This document shows, piece by piece, positions 52,269 through 61,618 of a DNA stretch of 64,000 nucleotides. The notes beneath the pieces were generated by a model. That model was not told where the DNA came from, made no database searches, and saw nothing but the letters and a program-made list of their open reading frames with translations. The stretch covers positions 1-64,000 of the forward strand of contig CAWEBE010000010.1 in assembly GCA_963806735.1 (NCBI GenBank), written 5' to 3'. The position numbers and the translations under genes are program-made. Source of the DNA: CADEFX01 sp963806735. GTDB taxonomy: Bacteria; Pseudomonadota; Alphaproteobacteria; Rhizobiales; Hyphomicrobiaceae. Position 1 is the stretch's first letter. Each line of letters starts with the position of its first letter.

Positions 52269-53861
52269 TCATCGAAACGCGGCGGCCATCAGCTCGCGCG
52301 TATAGTCCGTCTGTGGATGCTGGGTGAGCTCCTCAGTCGGCCCCTGCTCGACGATCCGTCCCTCCTTCATGACGATGATGCGATCAGCCATGGCGCGCAC
52401 GACGGCGAGATCGTGGCTGATGAAGAGATAGGTGAGACCATGGCGCTGTTGAAGGTCGCGCAGCAGCTCAACGACGGCCTTCTGCACGGTGCGGTCAAGA
52501 GAGGACGTGGGCTCGTCCAGCAGCATGAGCTTGGGGTGCAGGATCATCGCCCGGGCGATAGCGATGCGCTGGCGTTGGCCTCCGGAGAACTCGTGCGGAT
52601 AGCGGTTGCGGGCGGCCGGGTCCAGCTGCACCTCTGTGAGGGCAGAGACAGCGCGTGCGTCGCGCTCCTCTCGTGTCAGAGTCGGCTCGTGCACGAGCAG
52701 GCCTTCACTGATGATCTCGCCCACGGTCATGCGCGGTGAGAGCGAGCCGAAGGGGTCCTGGAAGACGACGCCGAGATCGCGCCGGATGGGCCGCAAGACC
52801 TCGCGCGCGAGGCCATCGAGATGCTGTCCATTGAACACGATGCGCCCGTCGGCTGCGAGCAACCGGAGCACGGCGCGGCCGAGGGTCGATTTGCCCGAGC
52901 CCAACTCGCCGACGATGCCCAACGTCTCGCCACGCCGCACCTCAAGGGAGGCGCCTTGCACGGCAATCAGATCGGCAGGTTGGTGCTGCCACAGGCGGCG
53001 CGGCATGCGGAAGGTGACGCGCACATTTCTGGCGTCGAGAAGAACCGGCGCATCGGTTGCAACGGGCAGCTTGCGCCCGGTGGGCCCGGCGGCAATCAAT
53101 GTGCGTGTGTAGCTCTCGCGCGGGTTAGAAAAGATTTCGCGCACGGACCCGCTCTCGACAATACGCCCTTCGTGCATGACCGCGACGCGATCGGCAAAAC
53201 GGCGCACGATATTAAGATCGTGGCTGATGAACACGATTGCCATACCAAGGCGCTGCTTCAAGTCGGCAAGAAGATCGAGGATCTGCGCTTGCACCGTCAC
53301 GTCCAGTGCGGTGGTGGGCTCGTCCGCGATCAGCAGGTCGGGTTCGTTGGCCACTGCCATGGCGATCATCACACGCTGGCGCTGTCCGCCAGACAATTCG
53401 TGCGGATAGGCATCGATCCTGTGCGCTGCATCGGGAACGCGTACGAGCTTCAGTAACTCGACCGCGCGCCGGCGCGCTGAGGCGGCGCCCATCTTTTGGT
53501 GCCGGCGGAGCGGCAGCGCGATTTGGTGACCGATGCGATAGAGCGGGTCGAGCGAGGTCATCGGCTCCTGGAAGATCATGGTGATCCTGGCGCCGCGTAT
53601 ATGATTGAGCTCGCGCTCCGGTAGCCCCAGAATTTCCCGGTCGTGAAACCGCACGGATCCTCGCGCACGGCCGTTCCGGGCAATAAGATCCATGACCGCC
53701 AGCATGAGCTGGCTCTTGCCGGAGCCCGACTCGCCGACGATCGCCAGCGTTTCTCCCTTGGCGATCTCCAGCGACACACCACGCACGGCCTGAACCCAGC
53801 TGTCTGCCGTGGTAAAGTCCACCTCGAGGTTGCGGATGGCGAGGAGCGGCGCCGGCATCAT
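52269..53861 (-). CDS. double-ATPase ABC transporter subunit (DppD-DppF fusion, YejF type)
   Basis: 530 residues; two complete ATPase halves. Half one (1-260): Walker A GESGSGKSQ, Q-loop MIFQEPMTSLDP, signature LSGGQRQRVMIAMAV, Walker B LLIADEPTTALD. Half two (265-530): Walker A GELGSGKST, Q-loop VVFQDPFGSLSPR, signature FSGGQRQRIAIARAM, Walker B LMLLDEPTSSLD and ISHD. In half two the P-loop has Leu where Ser is usual (GELGSGKST). It drives the peptide importer encoded upstream; its ATG overlaps the permease stop (ATGA). Last gene of the operon. Confidence 0.92.
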   Translation of the reverse strand: MMPAPLLAIRNLEVDFTTADSWVQAVRGVSLEIAKGETLAIVGESGSGKSQLMLAVMDLIARNGRARGSVRFHDREILGLPERELNHIRGARITMIFQEPMTSLDPLYRIGHQIALPLRRHQKMGAASARRRAVELLKLVRVPDAAHRIDAYPHELSGGQRQRVMIAMAVANEPDLLIADEPTTALDVTVQAQILDLLADLKQRLGMAIVFISHDLNIVRRFADRVAVMHEGRIVESGSVREIFSNPRESYTRTLIAAGPTGRKLPVATDAPVLLDARNVRVTFRMPRRLWQHQPADLIAVQGASLEVRRGETLGIVGELGSGKSTLGRAVLRLLAADGRIVFNGQHLDGLAREVLRPIRRDLGVVFQDPFGSLSPRMTVGEIISEGLLVHEPTLTREERDARAVSALTEVQLDPAARNRYPHEFSGGQRQRIAIARAMILHPKLMLLDEPTSSLDRTVQKAVVELLRDLQQRHGLTYLFISHDLAVVRAMADRIIVMKEGRIVEQGPTEELTQHPQTDYTRELMAAAFR

Positions 53862-54979
53862 CGATCCTTGGGGTCGAGCGCGTCGCGCAGGCCGTCGCCG
53901 ATGAAGTTGAGTGAGAACAGGGTCGCCACCAGGAACAGGGCGGGAAAGGTGAGCAGCCAAGTGGCGCCCTGGATGTTGCGTGCACCCTCTGCGATGAGCA
54001 CGCCCCAGCTCGTCATCGGCTCCTGCACGCCGAGCCCAAGAAAGGAGAGAAAACTCTCGAGCAAGATCACTCGCGGGATCAGCAAGGTCATATAGACAAC
54101 GACCGGGCCGAGCAGATTGGGAATGATATGGCGCGCAAGGATACCGGGCGTTGTGACCCCGAGCGCCTCGGCGGCCTGCACGTATTCCTGCCGCCGCAAT
54201 GACAGCGTTTGACCGCGCACGATGCGCGCCATGTCGAGCCATTCCACGGCGCCGACCGCCAGGAACATGAGGATGAAGTTGCGGCCGAAGAACACAACCA
54301 GCAGGATGACGAAAAAAATGAAGGGTAGGGAATAGAGCACATCGACGAGCCGCATCATCAGGAGATCGACGCGTCCGCCGAGATAGCCGGAAACGGCGCC
54401 ATAGGTAACGCCAATGACGAGGGCGACCAGCGCAGCGAGCACGCCTATGGCCAGTGAGACGCGGCCGGCAACAAGGGTTCGCGTCAGCAGGTCGCGACCG
54501 TTGGCGTCGGTGCCGAACAGAAAACGGTGATGCTCCATGGGCGCTTCGATAGCGAGCACGCGGCTTCCATCATGCCGCTCCAGCACCCGGGGAGCGCCGA
54601 ACAGATCGGAGCGCTCGACGTAGGTGAGCAGGCGTTCGTCGATGGCGCGTTCGGATGTCAACGTGAAGCGGATGGTATCGGCCGCCACGGCTATGTTCTC
54701 TACCTTTGCACGCAGGCGCGGGCCGAGCCGAGCGATCGCATCCTCAGCTTGCTGCGGCGAGGGAGAGGCCCCAAGACTTGCCGGTGTACGCACGTAGTCC
54801 TGGTAGACGCGGTCGTACGGATGGCCAGTCATAGCGGGACCGAGCAGGCATGCGAGTGTCATCAAGGCAAGGAAAGCGATACCTGCCATCGACGCGCGAT
54901 TGGCCAGGAAGCGGCCACGCGCCTCCACCCAGAGCGAGCGTCCTGCGACAGTCGAGATGGGGGTGGCCACCATGCTCAT
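53858..54979 (-). CDS. ABC transporter permease, OppC type
   Basis: 373 residues. TM1 (MAGIAFLALMTLACLLGPAM, about 31-50) is followed by a long periplasmic insert (about 52-150) before FLFGTDANGRDLLTRTLVAG, giving a longer protein than DppC. Five more helices follow, with the EAA loop QAAEALGVTTPGILARHIIP and the end IGDGLRDALDPKDR. It is coupled to the double ATPase (ATGA) and lies 3 bp after the frameshifted permease B gene. Confidence 0.92.
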   Translation of the reverse strand: MSMVATPISTVAGRSLWVEARGRFLANRASMAGIAFLALMTLACLLGPAMTGHPYDRVYQDYVRTPASLGASPSPQQAEDAIARLGPRLRAKVENIAVAADTIRFTLTSERAIDERLLTYVERSDLFGAPRVLERHDGSRVLAIEAPMEHHRFLFGTDANGRDLLTRTLVAGRVSLAIGVLAALVALVIGVTYGAVSGYLGGRVDLLMMRLVDVLYSLPFIFFVILLVVFFGRNFILMFLAVGAVEWLDMARIVRGQTLSLRRQEYVQAAEALGVTTPGILARHIIPNLLGPVVVYMTLLIPRVILLESFLSFLGLGVQEPMTSWGVLIAEGARNIQGATWLLTFPALFLVATLFSLNFIGDGLRDALDPKDR

Positions 54980-54982
54980 GGC

Positions 54983-55904
54983 TCACGTATCCCGCACGCG
55001 CGGGTCGAGGAGCGCATAGGTAATGTCGACCAGCAGATTGAAGAGCAGGACGAAAATGGCCACCAGCACGACGGTGCCCATGACTAGCGTGTAGTCGCGA
55101 TTGAGCGCGCCCTCCACGAAGTAGCGACCGACGCCCGGCAGGCCGAAAATCGTCTCGACCACAATGGAGCCGGTCAGCAAGGCGGCGGCTGCTGGTCCCA
55201 GATAGGACACCACTGGCAGCATGGCGCCGCGCAGGGCGTGCAGCACGACCGTCCAGCGCGCCAGACCCTGCGCACGCAGTGTGCGGATGTGATTGGCATG
55301 CAGCGCCTCGATCATGGCGGCGCGAGTGAGACGTGCGATGATGGCAATCTGCGGCAGCGCCAGCGTCAGCACGGGCAGGATCATGTTGGCGGGCGCACCA
55401 CTATTCCAGCCTGCCACCGGCAGCCAGGCCAGCGTCAACCCGAACAGGATCTGCAACGCAGGCGCGGTGACAAAAGTTGGCACGCGTGATGCCGAAGGTA
55501 GCGATGCTCGATACGGCATAGTCGGCGGGCGCATTCTGGCGCAGCGCGGCCACGACGCCGAGTGCCAGCCCGGATACGAGAGCGAGGATCAACGCGCTGA
55601 GGCCTATGGCAATGGAGACAGGGAGGCCGCGCGCGAGCAATTCAGCGACGGAGAAATCGCGATAGTAGAATGAGGGTCCGAGATCGCCGCGCAGCAGCGC
55701 GGAAAGATAAAGCCAGTACTGCTCCAGCAGCGGGCGGTCGAGCCGGTAGATGCGGTTGAGGTTCTCCATCACCTTGGCTTCGAGCGGGCGTTCTAAATCG
55801 AACGGTCCGCCGGGCGCCAGGCGCATCAAGAAGAAGGCGATGGTAATGATGACGAACAGCGTCGGGACGGCGGACGCGAGGCGTCGCAGGATGAAGGTGA
55901 GCAT
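54983..55904 (-). pseudogene. ABC transporter permease, OppB type, frameshifted
   Basis: Frame one gives MLTFILRRLASAVPTLFVII through DYAVSSIATFGITR. A second frame continues VPTFVTAPALQILFGLTLAW, then NHIRTLRAQGLARWTVVLHA (EAA loop) and ends TYALLDPRVRDT. The switch falls at 55483-55487 in a run reading ATCACGCGTG on the coding strand. Total span is 922 bases, exactly one more than 307 codons, the normal OppB size, so one base has been gained. Either a sequencing error or a fresh inactivating mutation; the rest is undamaged. Confidence 0.85.
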
Positions 55905-56011
55905 GGTGCGCCGGTTCGAGGCTCGGACAGGGGACGCGAACCTTTTCTTCTAGCATTTCGGCGGGCGAGTGCGCACCGCGAGCGGCAGAGGCCGCGGCCA
56001 GTTTCGCCCGA

Positions 56012-57607
56012 CTATGGCTTCAGGGTCATGAAGCGGGTGGCGTTGGCGCCGCGCAGGTTGGGGATGAAGCAGGAGAGCTTGGCCGAGATCAGGTTGCGGT
56101 TGGAATAGTAGAGCAGCGGGATGAACGGCAGGTCGTGCATGAGCATGGCCTCTGCGGCGTTGAGCGTGCGAGCCCGGCTCTCCAAGTTCAGATCATCGGC
56201 GGCCGTGCGCATCAGCGCGTCGAACTCGGGGTTCTTGTAGCGTGCGTAATTGAAGCCGGTGTTCTGGCTCTCGAGCAGAAACAGGAAGTTCTGCGGGTCG
56301 GAGTAGTCGGCGATCCAGCCAGCGCGTGCCACGTCGAAGTCGCCGCCGTCACGCAGGTAGGCAAAGTGTGTCTTGCCGTCGGTGTTGATGTAGGTCATGT
56401 CGACGCCGAGTGTCTTCCACATGTTGCCGATGGCCACCACAGTGGCGCGGTTGTTGTCGGTGGTGTTGTAACGGATCTCGATCTTCAGAGGTTTCAGGCC
56501 AGGGCCGAAACCGGCATCTTTGAGCAGCGCTTTGGCCCGATCCTCGCGGTCGATGGGCGATTGGGTCTTCTCGGCCAGATAGGCGGGCTCGCCGTAGTTG
56601 CCGGTGCCGGGCGGCACGAAGGAATATGCCGGCAGCATCGTGCCGGACCAGATCTGCTCGGCGATGAACTCGCGATCGAGCATGAGCGACAGGGCTTGGC
56701 GAACGCGCATGTCGTTGAGCGGGGCCTTGGTCGTGTTGACGGCCAGATAGTACGTGCCGAGGTAGGGCGAGATCTTCACTTGGCCGCCGAACTTTTCCTT
56801 CAGGCGCTTGGCCTGGTCGGCTGGAATGTCCGTGGTGGAGTGGACCTCGCCGGCCTCGAAGCGGCGAGCGGCAGCCGCCAGATCGCTGCACGGGTAGTAA
56901 CGAATGCTGGCGATGCTCACATTCGCCGCATCGTGGAATTGCGGGTTCTTCTCGAGCGCGATGTGCGACCCCGGGACCCACTCCTTTAACACGTAGGCGC
57001 CATTGGAGACCCAGTTCTCTGGTCGCGTGAAGTCCTTCCCATGCTTCTGGATATTCGCCGGGTGCAGTGGCAGGCCGCTCTGATGCGTCAGCAACTCCAG
57101 AAAGTAGGGTGTCGGCCGCTCGAGCGTGATTTCGAGCGTGCGCGCATCGATGGCCCTCGCGCCGAGCTCCTCCAGTTTGGAGCCATCACCCTTCGTGTTG
57201 ATCTTCTGGGCGTTGCGGATGGGATAGAGCACGGTGGCGTACTTGGCGCCCGTTTCCGGGTCCATGATGCGACGCAGGGAAAACACGAAGTCGCCGGCCG
57301 TAACAGGATCGCCGTTCGACCATCGTGCGGTGGTGCGCAGTTTGAACGTGTAGACCTTGCCGTCGGTGCTCGATGACCAGCTTTCGGCGACGCCGGCGAT
57401 CACCTTGCCGCGTGCGTCGTGAATGAGGAGACCTTCGGAGAGATCCCGCAGAAGATGAGCCTCGCTGACGGTCGACGTCTTGTGTGCATCGAGCGTCTCG
57501 GGATCGCCGTCATTGCAGCGGTGATAGATGGGTTGAGCGCAGGCGCTTACGACGCCCAGGAGCGTCGATCCGGCTAGTGTCATACAGAGTGTGAATTCGC
57601 GGATCAT
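56012..57607 (-). CDS. ABC transporter oligopeptide-binding protein (OppA type)
   Basis: 531 residues from MIREFTLCMTLAGSTLLGVV, a signal peptide cut near SACAQ (an ATG six codons upstream is an alternative). Family 5 features: HRCNDGDPETLDAHKTSTVS (about 29-48), YTFKLRTTARWSNGDPVTAG, ENWVSNGAYVLKEWVPGSHI, NDMRVRQALSLMLDREFIAE and GWIADYSDPQNFLFLL. First gene of the importer operon (binding protein - OppB - OppC - double ATPase). Probably takes up oligopeptides, including cell-wall peptides; ligand unproven. Confidence 0.9.
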   Translation of the reverse strand: MIREFTLCMTLAGSTLLGVVSACAQPIYHRCNDGDPETLDAHKTSTVSEAHLLRDLSEGLLIHDARGKVIAGVAESWSSSTDGKVYTFKLRTTARWSNGDPVTAGDFVFSLRRIMDPETGAKYATVLYPIRNAQKINTKGDGSKLEELGARAIDARTLEITLERPTPYFLELLTHQSGLPLHPANIQKHGKDFTRPENWVSNGAYVLKEWVPGSHIALEKNPQFHDAANVSIASIRYYPCSDLAAAARRFEAGEVHSTTDIPADQAKRLKEKFGGQVKISPYLGTYYLAVNTTKAPLNDMRVRQALSLMLDREFIAEQIWSGTMLPAYSFVPPGTGNYGEPAYLAEKTQSPIDREDRAKALLKDAGFGPGLKPLKIEIRYNTTDNNRATVVAIGNMWKTLGVDMTYINTDGKTHFAYLRDGGDFDVARAGWIADYSDPQNFLFLLESQNTGFNYARYKNPEFDALMRTAADDLNLESRARTLNAAEAMLMHDLPFIPLLYYSNRNLISAKLSCFIPNLRGANATRFMTLKP

Positions 57608-57761
57608 GCGCGTGTCAGCTTCCATGTCACGGAGTTGTGGAGATCCTGTAGCTCAGGCGGCGATGATGAACGTGGACCTAGCCGGCGAGCATGGCATATC
57701 TTCGCAGCGAGCACATGCATCGACCTTACCATCAAACAGTTCCATCTCGTCCAACCTGGCG

Positions 57762-58154
57762 TCAGCGGCAGCTTGCCGTGTACCAGATGCGCTCTCCCGT
57801 CGTTGTGATCAGGGTGGAGGCGATCGTCCAGCCGTTGCGAATGGCCTCGCGCCAGTCTGGATCGCTGCAGTGAGCTTGATTCCAGCGGTTTTTCTCGCGG
57901 ACGCGCCAACTGTCGCCGAGCTCGCTCGAAGGAATATCGAGATGGCGGCGGAACTCGATCATGCGCATAGAACAATGCACCGAGACGCTCTCGTTGCGCG
58001 TGAACTCGTCGAGCCAGACGCCAGCTTCGAGTTGATCGGCTTCCGCTTGCTGTAGCTTCTCGGTGCAGAACTCGGCATGATCGAACGCACGGGCCGATGA
58101 AGGCCCCAAAGCGAACAACAAGCTGCCGACCAGACAGGCGAACCGCATCCCCAA
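57762..58154 (-). CDS. small secreted hypothetical protein
   Basis: 130 residues. The signal peptide MGMRFACLVGSLLFALGPSS ends ARAFD. The mature part has four cysteines (FCTEKL, VHCSMR, AHCSDP, TASCR), probably two disulfides. No family recognised. It lies 154 bp upstream of the oligopeptide-binding protein gene, same strand. Confidence 0.6.
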   Translation of the reverse strand: MGMRFACLVGSLLFALGPSSARAFDHAEFCTEKLQQAEADQLEAGVWLDEFTRNESVSVHCSMRMIEFRRHLDIPSSELGDSWRVREKNRWNQAHCSDPDWREAIRNGWTIASTLITTTGERIWYTASCR

Positions 58155-58347
58155 GCCTCGAGTATCTCAGGCGGGAGATATATATGCGCCGCTGTGGCAA
58201 GAGGGAGGCGCAGCGCTACGATCCAACACTTCTGTGTTACCTGGGCAGCCAACGAGCAATCGTCAACCACTGTTCCAGTTTGTTGGGGCCAATTGCCTTG
58301 TTATTGGGCCTGATGCTCAGTCGGTATGGGTGCCGGCGTGCACACGG

Positions 58348-59565
58348 TCATGTTTCTGACGTGGCCAGACGTGTCACGGGCTTCTCCTGAATCGGCCAGT
58401 TCAGCGCCGCAGCCACGACGCCGAGCGCGACGGACATCCACCACATGGCGCTATATGAGCCGGTGGCGTCGAACAACCGGCCCGCGAGCCAAACGCCCAC
58501 GAAGGAGCCGAGCTGATGCGACAGGAACACGATGCCGAACAGCATCGACATCCAGGTCGTGCCAAAGAAGGTCGCGACGAGGCCGCTGGTGAGTGGAATG
58601 GTGGAAAGCCAGAGCAGCCCGAGCAAGCCGCACAGGGTTATGACCGTTGCTGGCGTTATCGGCAGAAACAGAAAACCAAGGAAGATGATAGCTCGACCAA
58701 AATAGATGAGGCTCAAGCCGCGGCGCTTTTCGATGAAGCGCCCGGACTGGCCGGCCACATACGTTCCAATGATGTTGGCGATGCCGACCACCGAGAGGGC
58801 AAACGGTCCGACCCAGCCAGGCAATCCCTGGTCGATGGCAAATGCCGGCAAGTGCACCATGATGAAGGCGACGTGGAACCCACACACGAAGAAGCCGGCC
58901 GTCAGCAGCCAGAAGCTCGGATGGCGAAAGGCCTCGGAGAGGGACTCGCCGATCGTTTGCGTGCGTATGGGTCCGACAGACATCGCCGGCCGGCCTCGAA
59001 TCGGCCAGGCGAGCGGGATCAGCAGCGCCGTGACGGCTATGAGCCACAGAAGGCTCGCCTGCCAACCAACCGCCTCGATCAGGAAGTGCATGACGGGGAG
59101 AGCGACAAAGCTGCCGATGCCTGCTGCCATCCCGACCGATGCAATGGCGCTGAGGCGCTTTTCCGGCGGCGCCATGCGGCCGATGGTGCCGACCAGCGAG
59201 GTCACGCCCGTGCCGCTCACGCCGATACCCAGAAGTGCGCCGCTCATCAGCAGGTCGGTTCCAGAGCGCGCGGCATACATCATGTACAGGCCCGCCATGG
59301 CGGCGAGCACACACACGACGATGATGCGGCCGGCGCCGTACTTGTCGATCAGCGCACCGGAGAACGGCGCTCCCACACCCATCAAAAGCTGAACCAGCGC
59401 CATGGACAGGGCGAACGGCTCGCGGCCGATGGCCAGCGCACTCGTCATGGGCGGCAGGTAGAGGCCCATGGACTGGTTGCGGCCCATCGATACGCCGACG
59501 ATGATTCCGACGACTAGAATTAGCGCCCACAATGGCAGACTTGACTTCGGCTCGGAGGTGGACAT
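58348..59565 (-). CDS. MFS transporter
   Basis: 405 residues with 12 membrane segments and no periplasmic domain. MFS loop motif between TM2 and TM3: GALIDKYGAGRIIVV (about 70-84). GRNQSMGLYLPPMTSAL in the first loop and GVSGTGVTSLVGTIGRMAPP in the middle suggest the monocarboxylate/OFA-like group. It lies 39 bp after a PaaI-type thioesterase gene and probably belongs to a marR-thioesterase-MFS transcript. Substrate unknown; an organic acid or aromatic is plausible. Confidence 0.88.
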   Translation of the reverse strand: MSTSEPKSSLPLWALILVVGIIVGVSMGRNQSMGLYLPPMTSALAIGREPFALSMALVQLLMGVGAPFSGALIDKYGAGRIIVVCVLAAMAGLYMMYAARSGTDLLMSGALLGIGVSGTGVTSLVGTIGRMAPPEKRLSAIASVGMAAGIGSFVALPVMHFLIEAVGWQASLLWLIAVTALLIPLAWPIRGRPAMSVGPIRTQTIGESLSEAFRHPSFWLLTAGFFVCGFHVAFIMVHLPAFAIDQGLPGWVGPFALSVVGIANIIGTYVAGQSGRFIEKRRGLSLIYFGRAIIFLGFLFLPITPATVITLCGLLGLLWLSTIPLTSGLVATFFGTTWMSMLFGIVFLSHQLGSFVGVWLAGRLFDATGSYSAMWWMSVALGVVAAALNWPIQEKPVTRLATSET

Positions 59566-59604
59566 GAAGCCTCGTGATGTATCGGTGCTGGTATTTGATG
59601 CGGA

Positions 59605-60099
59605 TCAGGTGGCCGGCGGCAGGTTGATCACCAGGCAGGTCTCGGAGCCGTGCGCGATGAGCGTGCCGGCGGCGTCCCAAATGCGGCCCTCGGCGGTGGC
59701 AATGCGGCTGCCGGTGTGGATGACCTTGCCTTCGCAGCGCAACTTGCCGGTGCTCTCGAGCACAGCGCGCACGAAACTGATGCTCATATCCACGGTGGTG
59801 TAGACTTGGCCGGGCCTCAGCGTCGAATGGACAGCGCATCCCATGGCCGAGTCGAGCAGGGCGGAAGTCCAGCCGCCATGCACGGTTCCGAGCGGATTGT
59901 AGAAGCGTGCAGAGGGCGTTGCTTCGAACACGACGCGGCCGGTCTCGGCCTGCGCCAGCCAGATGTCCGTGGTTTGCGTAAAGGGCGGCGCCGGATAAGT
60001 CTGGTTGAGCATGCCCTGTAAGAATGCCAAGCCGCTGGTGCCACCCGCAACGTCCTTTGGAACGATGCCGAACTTCTGTGCTGGATTGACGGAGCTCAT
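59605..60099 (-). CDS. PaaI-family thioesterase (hotdog fold)
   Basis: 164 residues from MSSVNPAQKFGIVPKDVAGG. The 4HBT/PaaI core is FYNPLGTVHGGWTSALLDSA (about 66-85) with the HGG turn, then VYTTVDMSISFVRAVLESTG and LRCEGKVIHTGSRIATAEGR. It hydrolyses acyl-CoA, often phenylacetyl-type. A 20-bp palindrome matching the marR operator lies 30 bp upstream of the start, so it is likely regulated by the adjacent MarR protein. Confidence 0.88.
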   Translation of the reverse strand: MSSVNPAQKFGIVPKDVAGGTSGLAFLQGMLNQTYPAPPFTQTTDIWLAQAETGRVVFEATPSARFYNPLGTVHGGWTSALLDSAMGCAVHSTLRPGQVYTTVDMSISFVRAVLESTGKLRCEGKVIHTGSRIATAEGRIWDAAGTLIAHGSETCLVINLPPAT

Positions 60100-60128
60100 C
60101 GCAAAACCCCAGTTTTGTGGACAACTCG

Positions 60129-60148
60129 TTACCTGCATATGCAGATAA
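60129..60148. promoter_or_regulatory. MarR-type operator upstream of thioesterase gene
   Basis: An imperfect 20-bp palindrome with a perfect 12-bp core CTGCATATGCAG and flanks TTAC/ATAA. It shares CTGCATATRCAGATAAT with the site upstream of marR. Its place, between the marR stop and the thioesterase start, suggests a second promoter under the same repressor. Confidence 0.65.
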
Positions 60149-60166
60149 TGCGCAATCAAGAATGTT

Positions 60167-60616
60167 TTATTGGGCCAATTGCTCCAGCATATGATCGAGT
60201 GATGTGTTGAGAGCGATGGCCGCCTGTTCGCCCAACATCCCCTCGATCTCCTTTTGTGCCTTGGCCCATGCAGGCTTGGCAGTCACATACGCTTCTCGGC
60301 CCTTGTCAGTCAGATGCAGGCGTCGAGAGCGGCGATCATTGGGATCATGCACAAGTATCAGCAGGTCACGACGCTCGAGGGGGCGCAGATTTCTGGTCAG
60401 CGTAGTCGGGTCGGTGATCAGCTTCTCGGCAAGCGCGCCGATGCCGATGCCATCGAACGCACGGACATGGCCCAGCAAGCTGAACTGGGTGACGGTTAGA
60501 CTGAACGGCTCGAGATGCTGATCATAGATCTGCGTCATGCGGCGCGCGGCCTTGCGCAGACGCAGGCATGTGCATCCGGACGAGACAAGCTTGACGCGTT
60601 CTTTCCTAGACGCCAT
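60167..60616 (-). CDS. MarR-family transcriptional regulator
   Basis: 149 residues. Winged helix: LTVTQFSLLGHVRAFDGIGI (about 39-58), GALAEKLITDPTTLTRNLRP (recognition helix, about 60-79), LERRDLLILVHDPNDRRSRR (wing, about 80-99). Dimerisation helices lie at both ends. A near-perfect 26-bp palindrome sits 7 bp upstream of its start and a related one precedes the thioesterase gene, so it probably represses itself and the thioesterase-MFS genes, released by an aromatic or CoA-linked ligand. Confidence 0.9.
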   Translation of the reverse strand: MASRKERVKLVSSGCTCLRLRKAARRMTQIYDQHLEPFSLTVTQFSLLGHVRAFDGIGIGALAEKLITDPTTLTRNLRPLERRDLLILVHDPNDRRSRRLHLTDKGREAYVTAKPAWAKAQKEIEGMLGEQAAIALNTSLDHMLEQLAQ

Positions 60617-60622
60617 GAGCAG

Positions 60623-60648
60623 CTATTATCTGCATATACAGATAATAG
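60623..60648. promoter_or_regulatory. MarR-type operator upstream of marR
   Basis: A 26-bp inverted repeat, 12 of 13 positions paired, with arms CTATTATCTG and CAGATAATAG around CATATA. It ends close to the marR start codon, as expected for autorepression. The core matches the site at 60129-60148. Confidence 0.75.
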
Positions 60649-60690
60649 CAAGCGCCCGCGCATGCGAGAATTGCCCGAGCGTCACGCGCC

Positions 60691-61470
60691 TCAGTCCGGA
60701 ATTAGCCCACCGTCTACGTTGAACGACTGCCCTGTGATGTTGCGGGCGCCGGGTGAGGCGAGGAACACAGTCATGGCGGCAATGTCCTCTGGCTCGTTAG
60801 GACGCTGCAAAGGCACGTTTTGTACAGCACGTGTCCCAACCTCATCGACGCTAATGCCCTCCTTCTCGGCCATTACGCGGATGATCTCGCTGTAGAGATT
60901 GGTGCGCACGATGCCGGGGCACACGGCGTTGACGTTGATGTTATGCTGGCCCAACTGCTGAGCTGCCGTCTTGGTCAGGCTGATGACGGCGCCTTTGCTT
61001 GCAGCGTAGATGGCGTTGGACGTGCCGGCGAAGCCTTTGCCTGCGATCGACGCGATATTGATGATACGTCCACTGCGGCGCGGAATCATCTCGCGCGCAA
61101 CGCGCTGCAGGCAGAAGAATACGCCCTTGGCGTTGACGCGGTGAATGCGGTCCCAGTCCTCCTCGGTCAAATCCATGATGTAGGCCCGCCGCGTGACACC
61201 CGCGTTGTTGACGAGAATGTCGATATGGCCGAAGGCCTCAACGGCTTTGGTCACCATGCGGTCGATGTCGGCGACGCTGCCGATGTCAGTCTGCAGCGCC
61301 AAGCTGCGCCGTCCGAGTTCGGTGATACTGGCCGCTGTCTCCTTGGCGGTGTCGGAGTTGATGTCGACCGCCACGACATCGGCGCCAGCTTTTGCCATCG
61401 CCAAGGCCGAGGCCTTGCCGATACCTTGGCCCGCACCCGTGACAAGGGCTACTTGACACGACAGTTCCAT
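60691..61470 (-). CDS. SDR family oxidoreductase
   Basis: 259 residues. Classical short-chain dehydrogenase: TGAGQGIG (11-18), AVDINSDT with the NAD-type Asp, LVNNAGVTRR (about 86-95), catalytic Ser in NIASIAGKGF and Tyr-x3-Lys in AIYAASKGAVIS (about 153-164), CPGIVRTNLY, ending TGQSFNVDGGLIPD. Probably NAD-dependent 3-hydroxy/3-keto conversion. Divergent from the aldo-keto reductase gene. Confidence 0.9.
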   Translation of the reverse strand: MELSCQVALVTGAGQGIGKASALAMAKAGADVVAVDINSDTAKETAASITELGRRSLALQTDIGSVADIDRMVTKAVEAFGHIDILVNNAGVTRRAYIMDLTEEDWDRIHRVNAKGVFFCLQRVAREMIPRRSGRIINIASIAGKGFAGTSNAIYAASKGAVISLTKTAAQQLGQHNINVNAVCPGIVRTNLYSEIIRVMAEKEGISVDEVGTRAVQNVPLQRPNEPEDIAAMTVFLASPGARNITGQSFNVDGGLIPD

Positions 61471-61618
61471 AGATCCCCCTTCGATGTGCGCTACTTTGCT
61501 ATTCGAATGATTTGGCGTGCCATACCGTCGTCAGCTGTGCGCGCCACAATGGATAGCCAACGCGCCTGCCGCACCTGTATCCTAAGCCAATCGGGCGCGA
61601 GATGAAGGAGGCGATGAG

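Noticed and set aside
58451..60124. 557-codon open frame on the - strand
   Set aside because: Same-strand shadow of the MFS and thioesterase genes in another frame; Arg/His-rich with no membrane segments.
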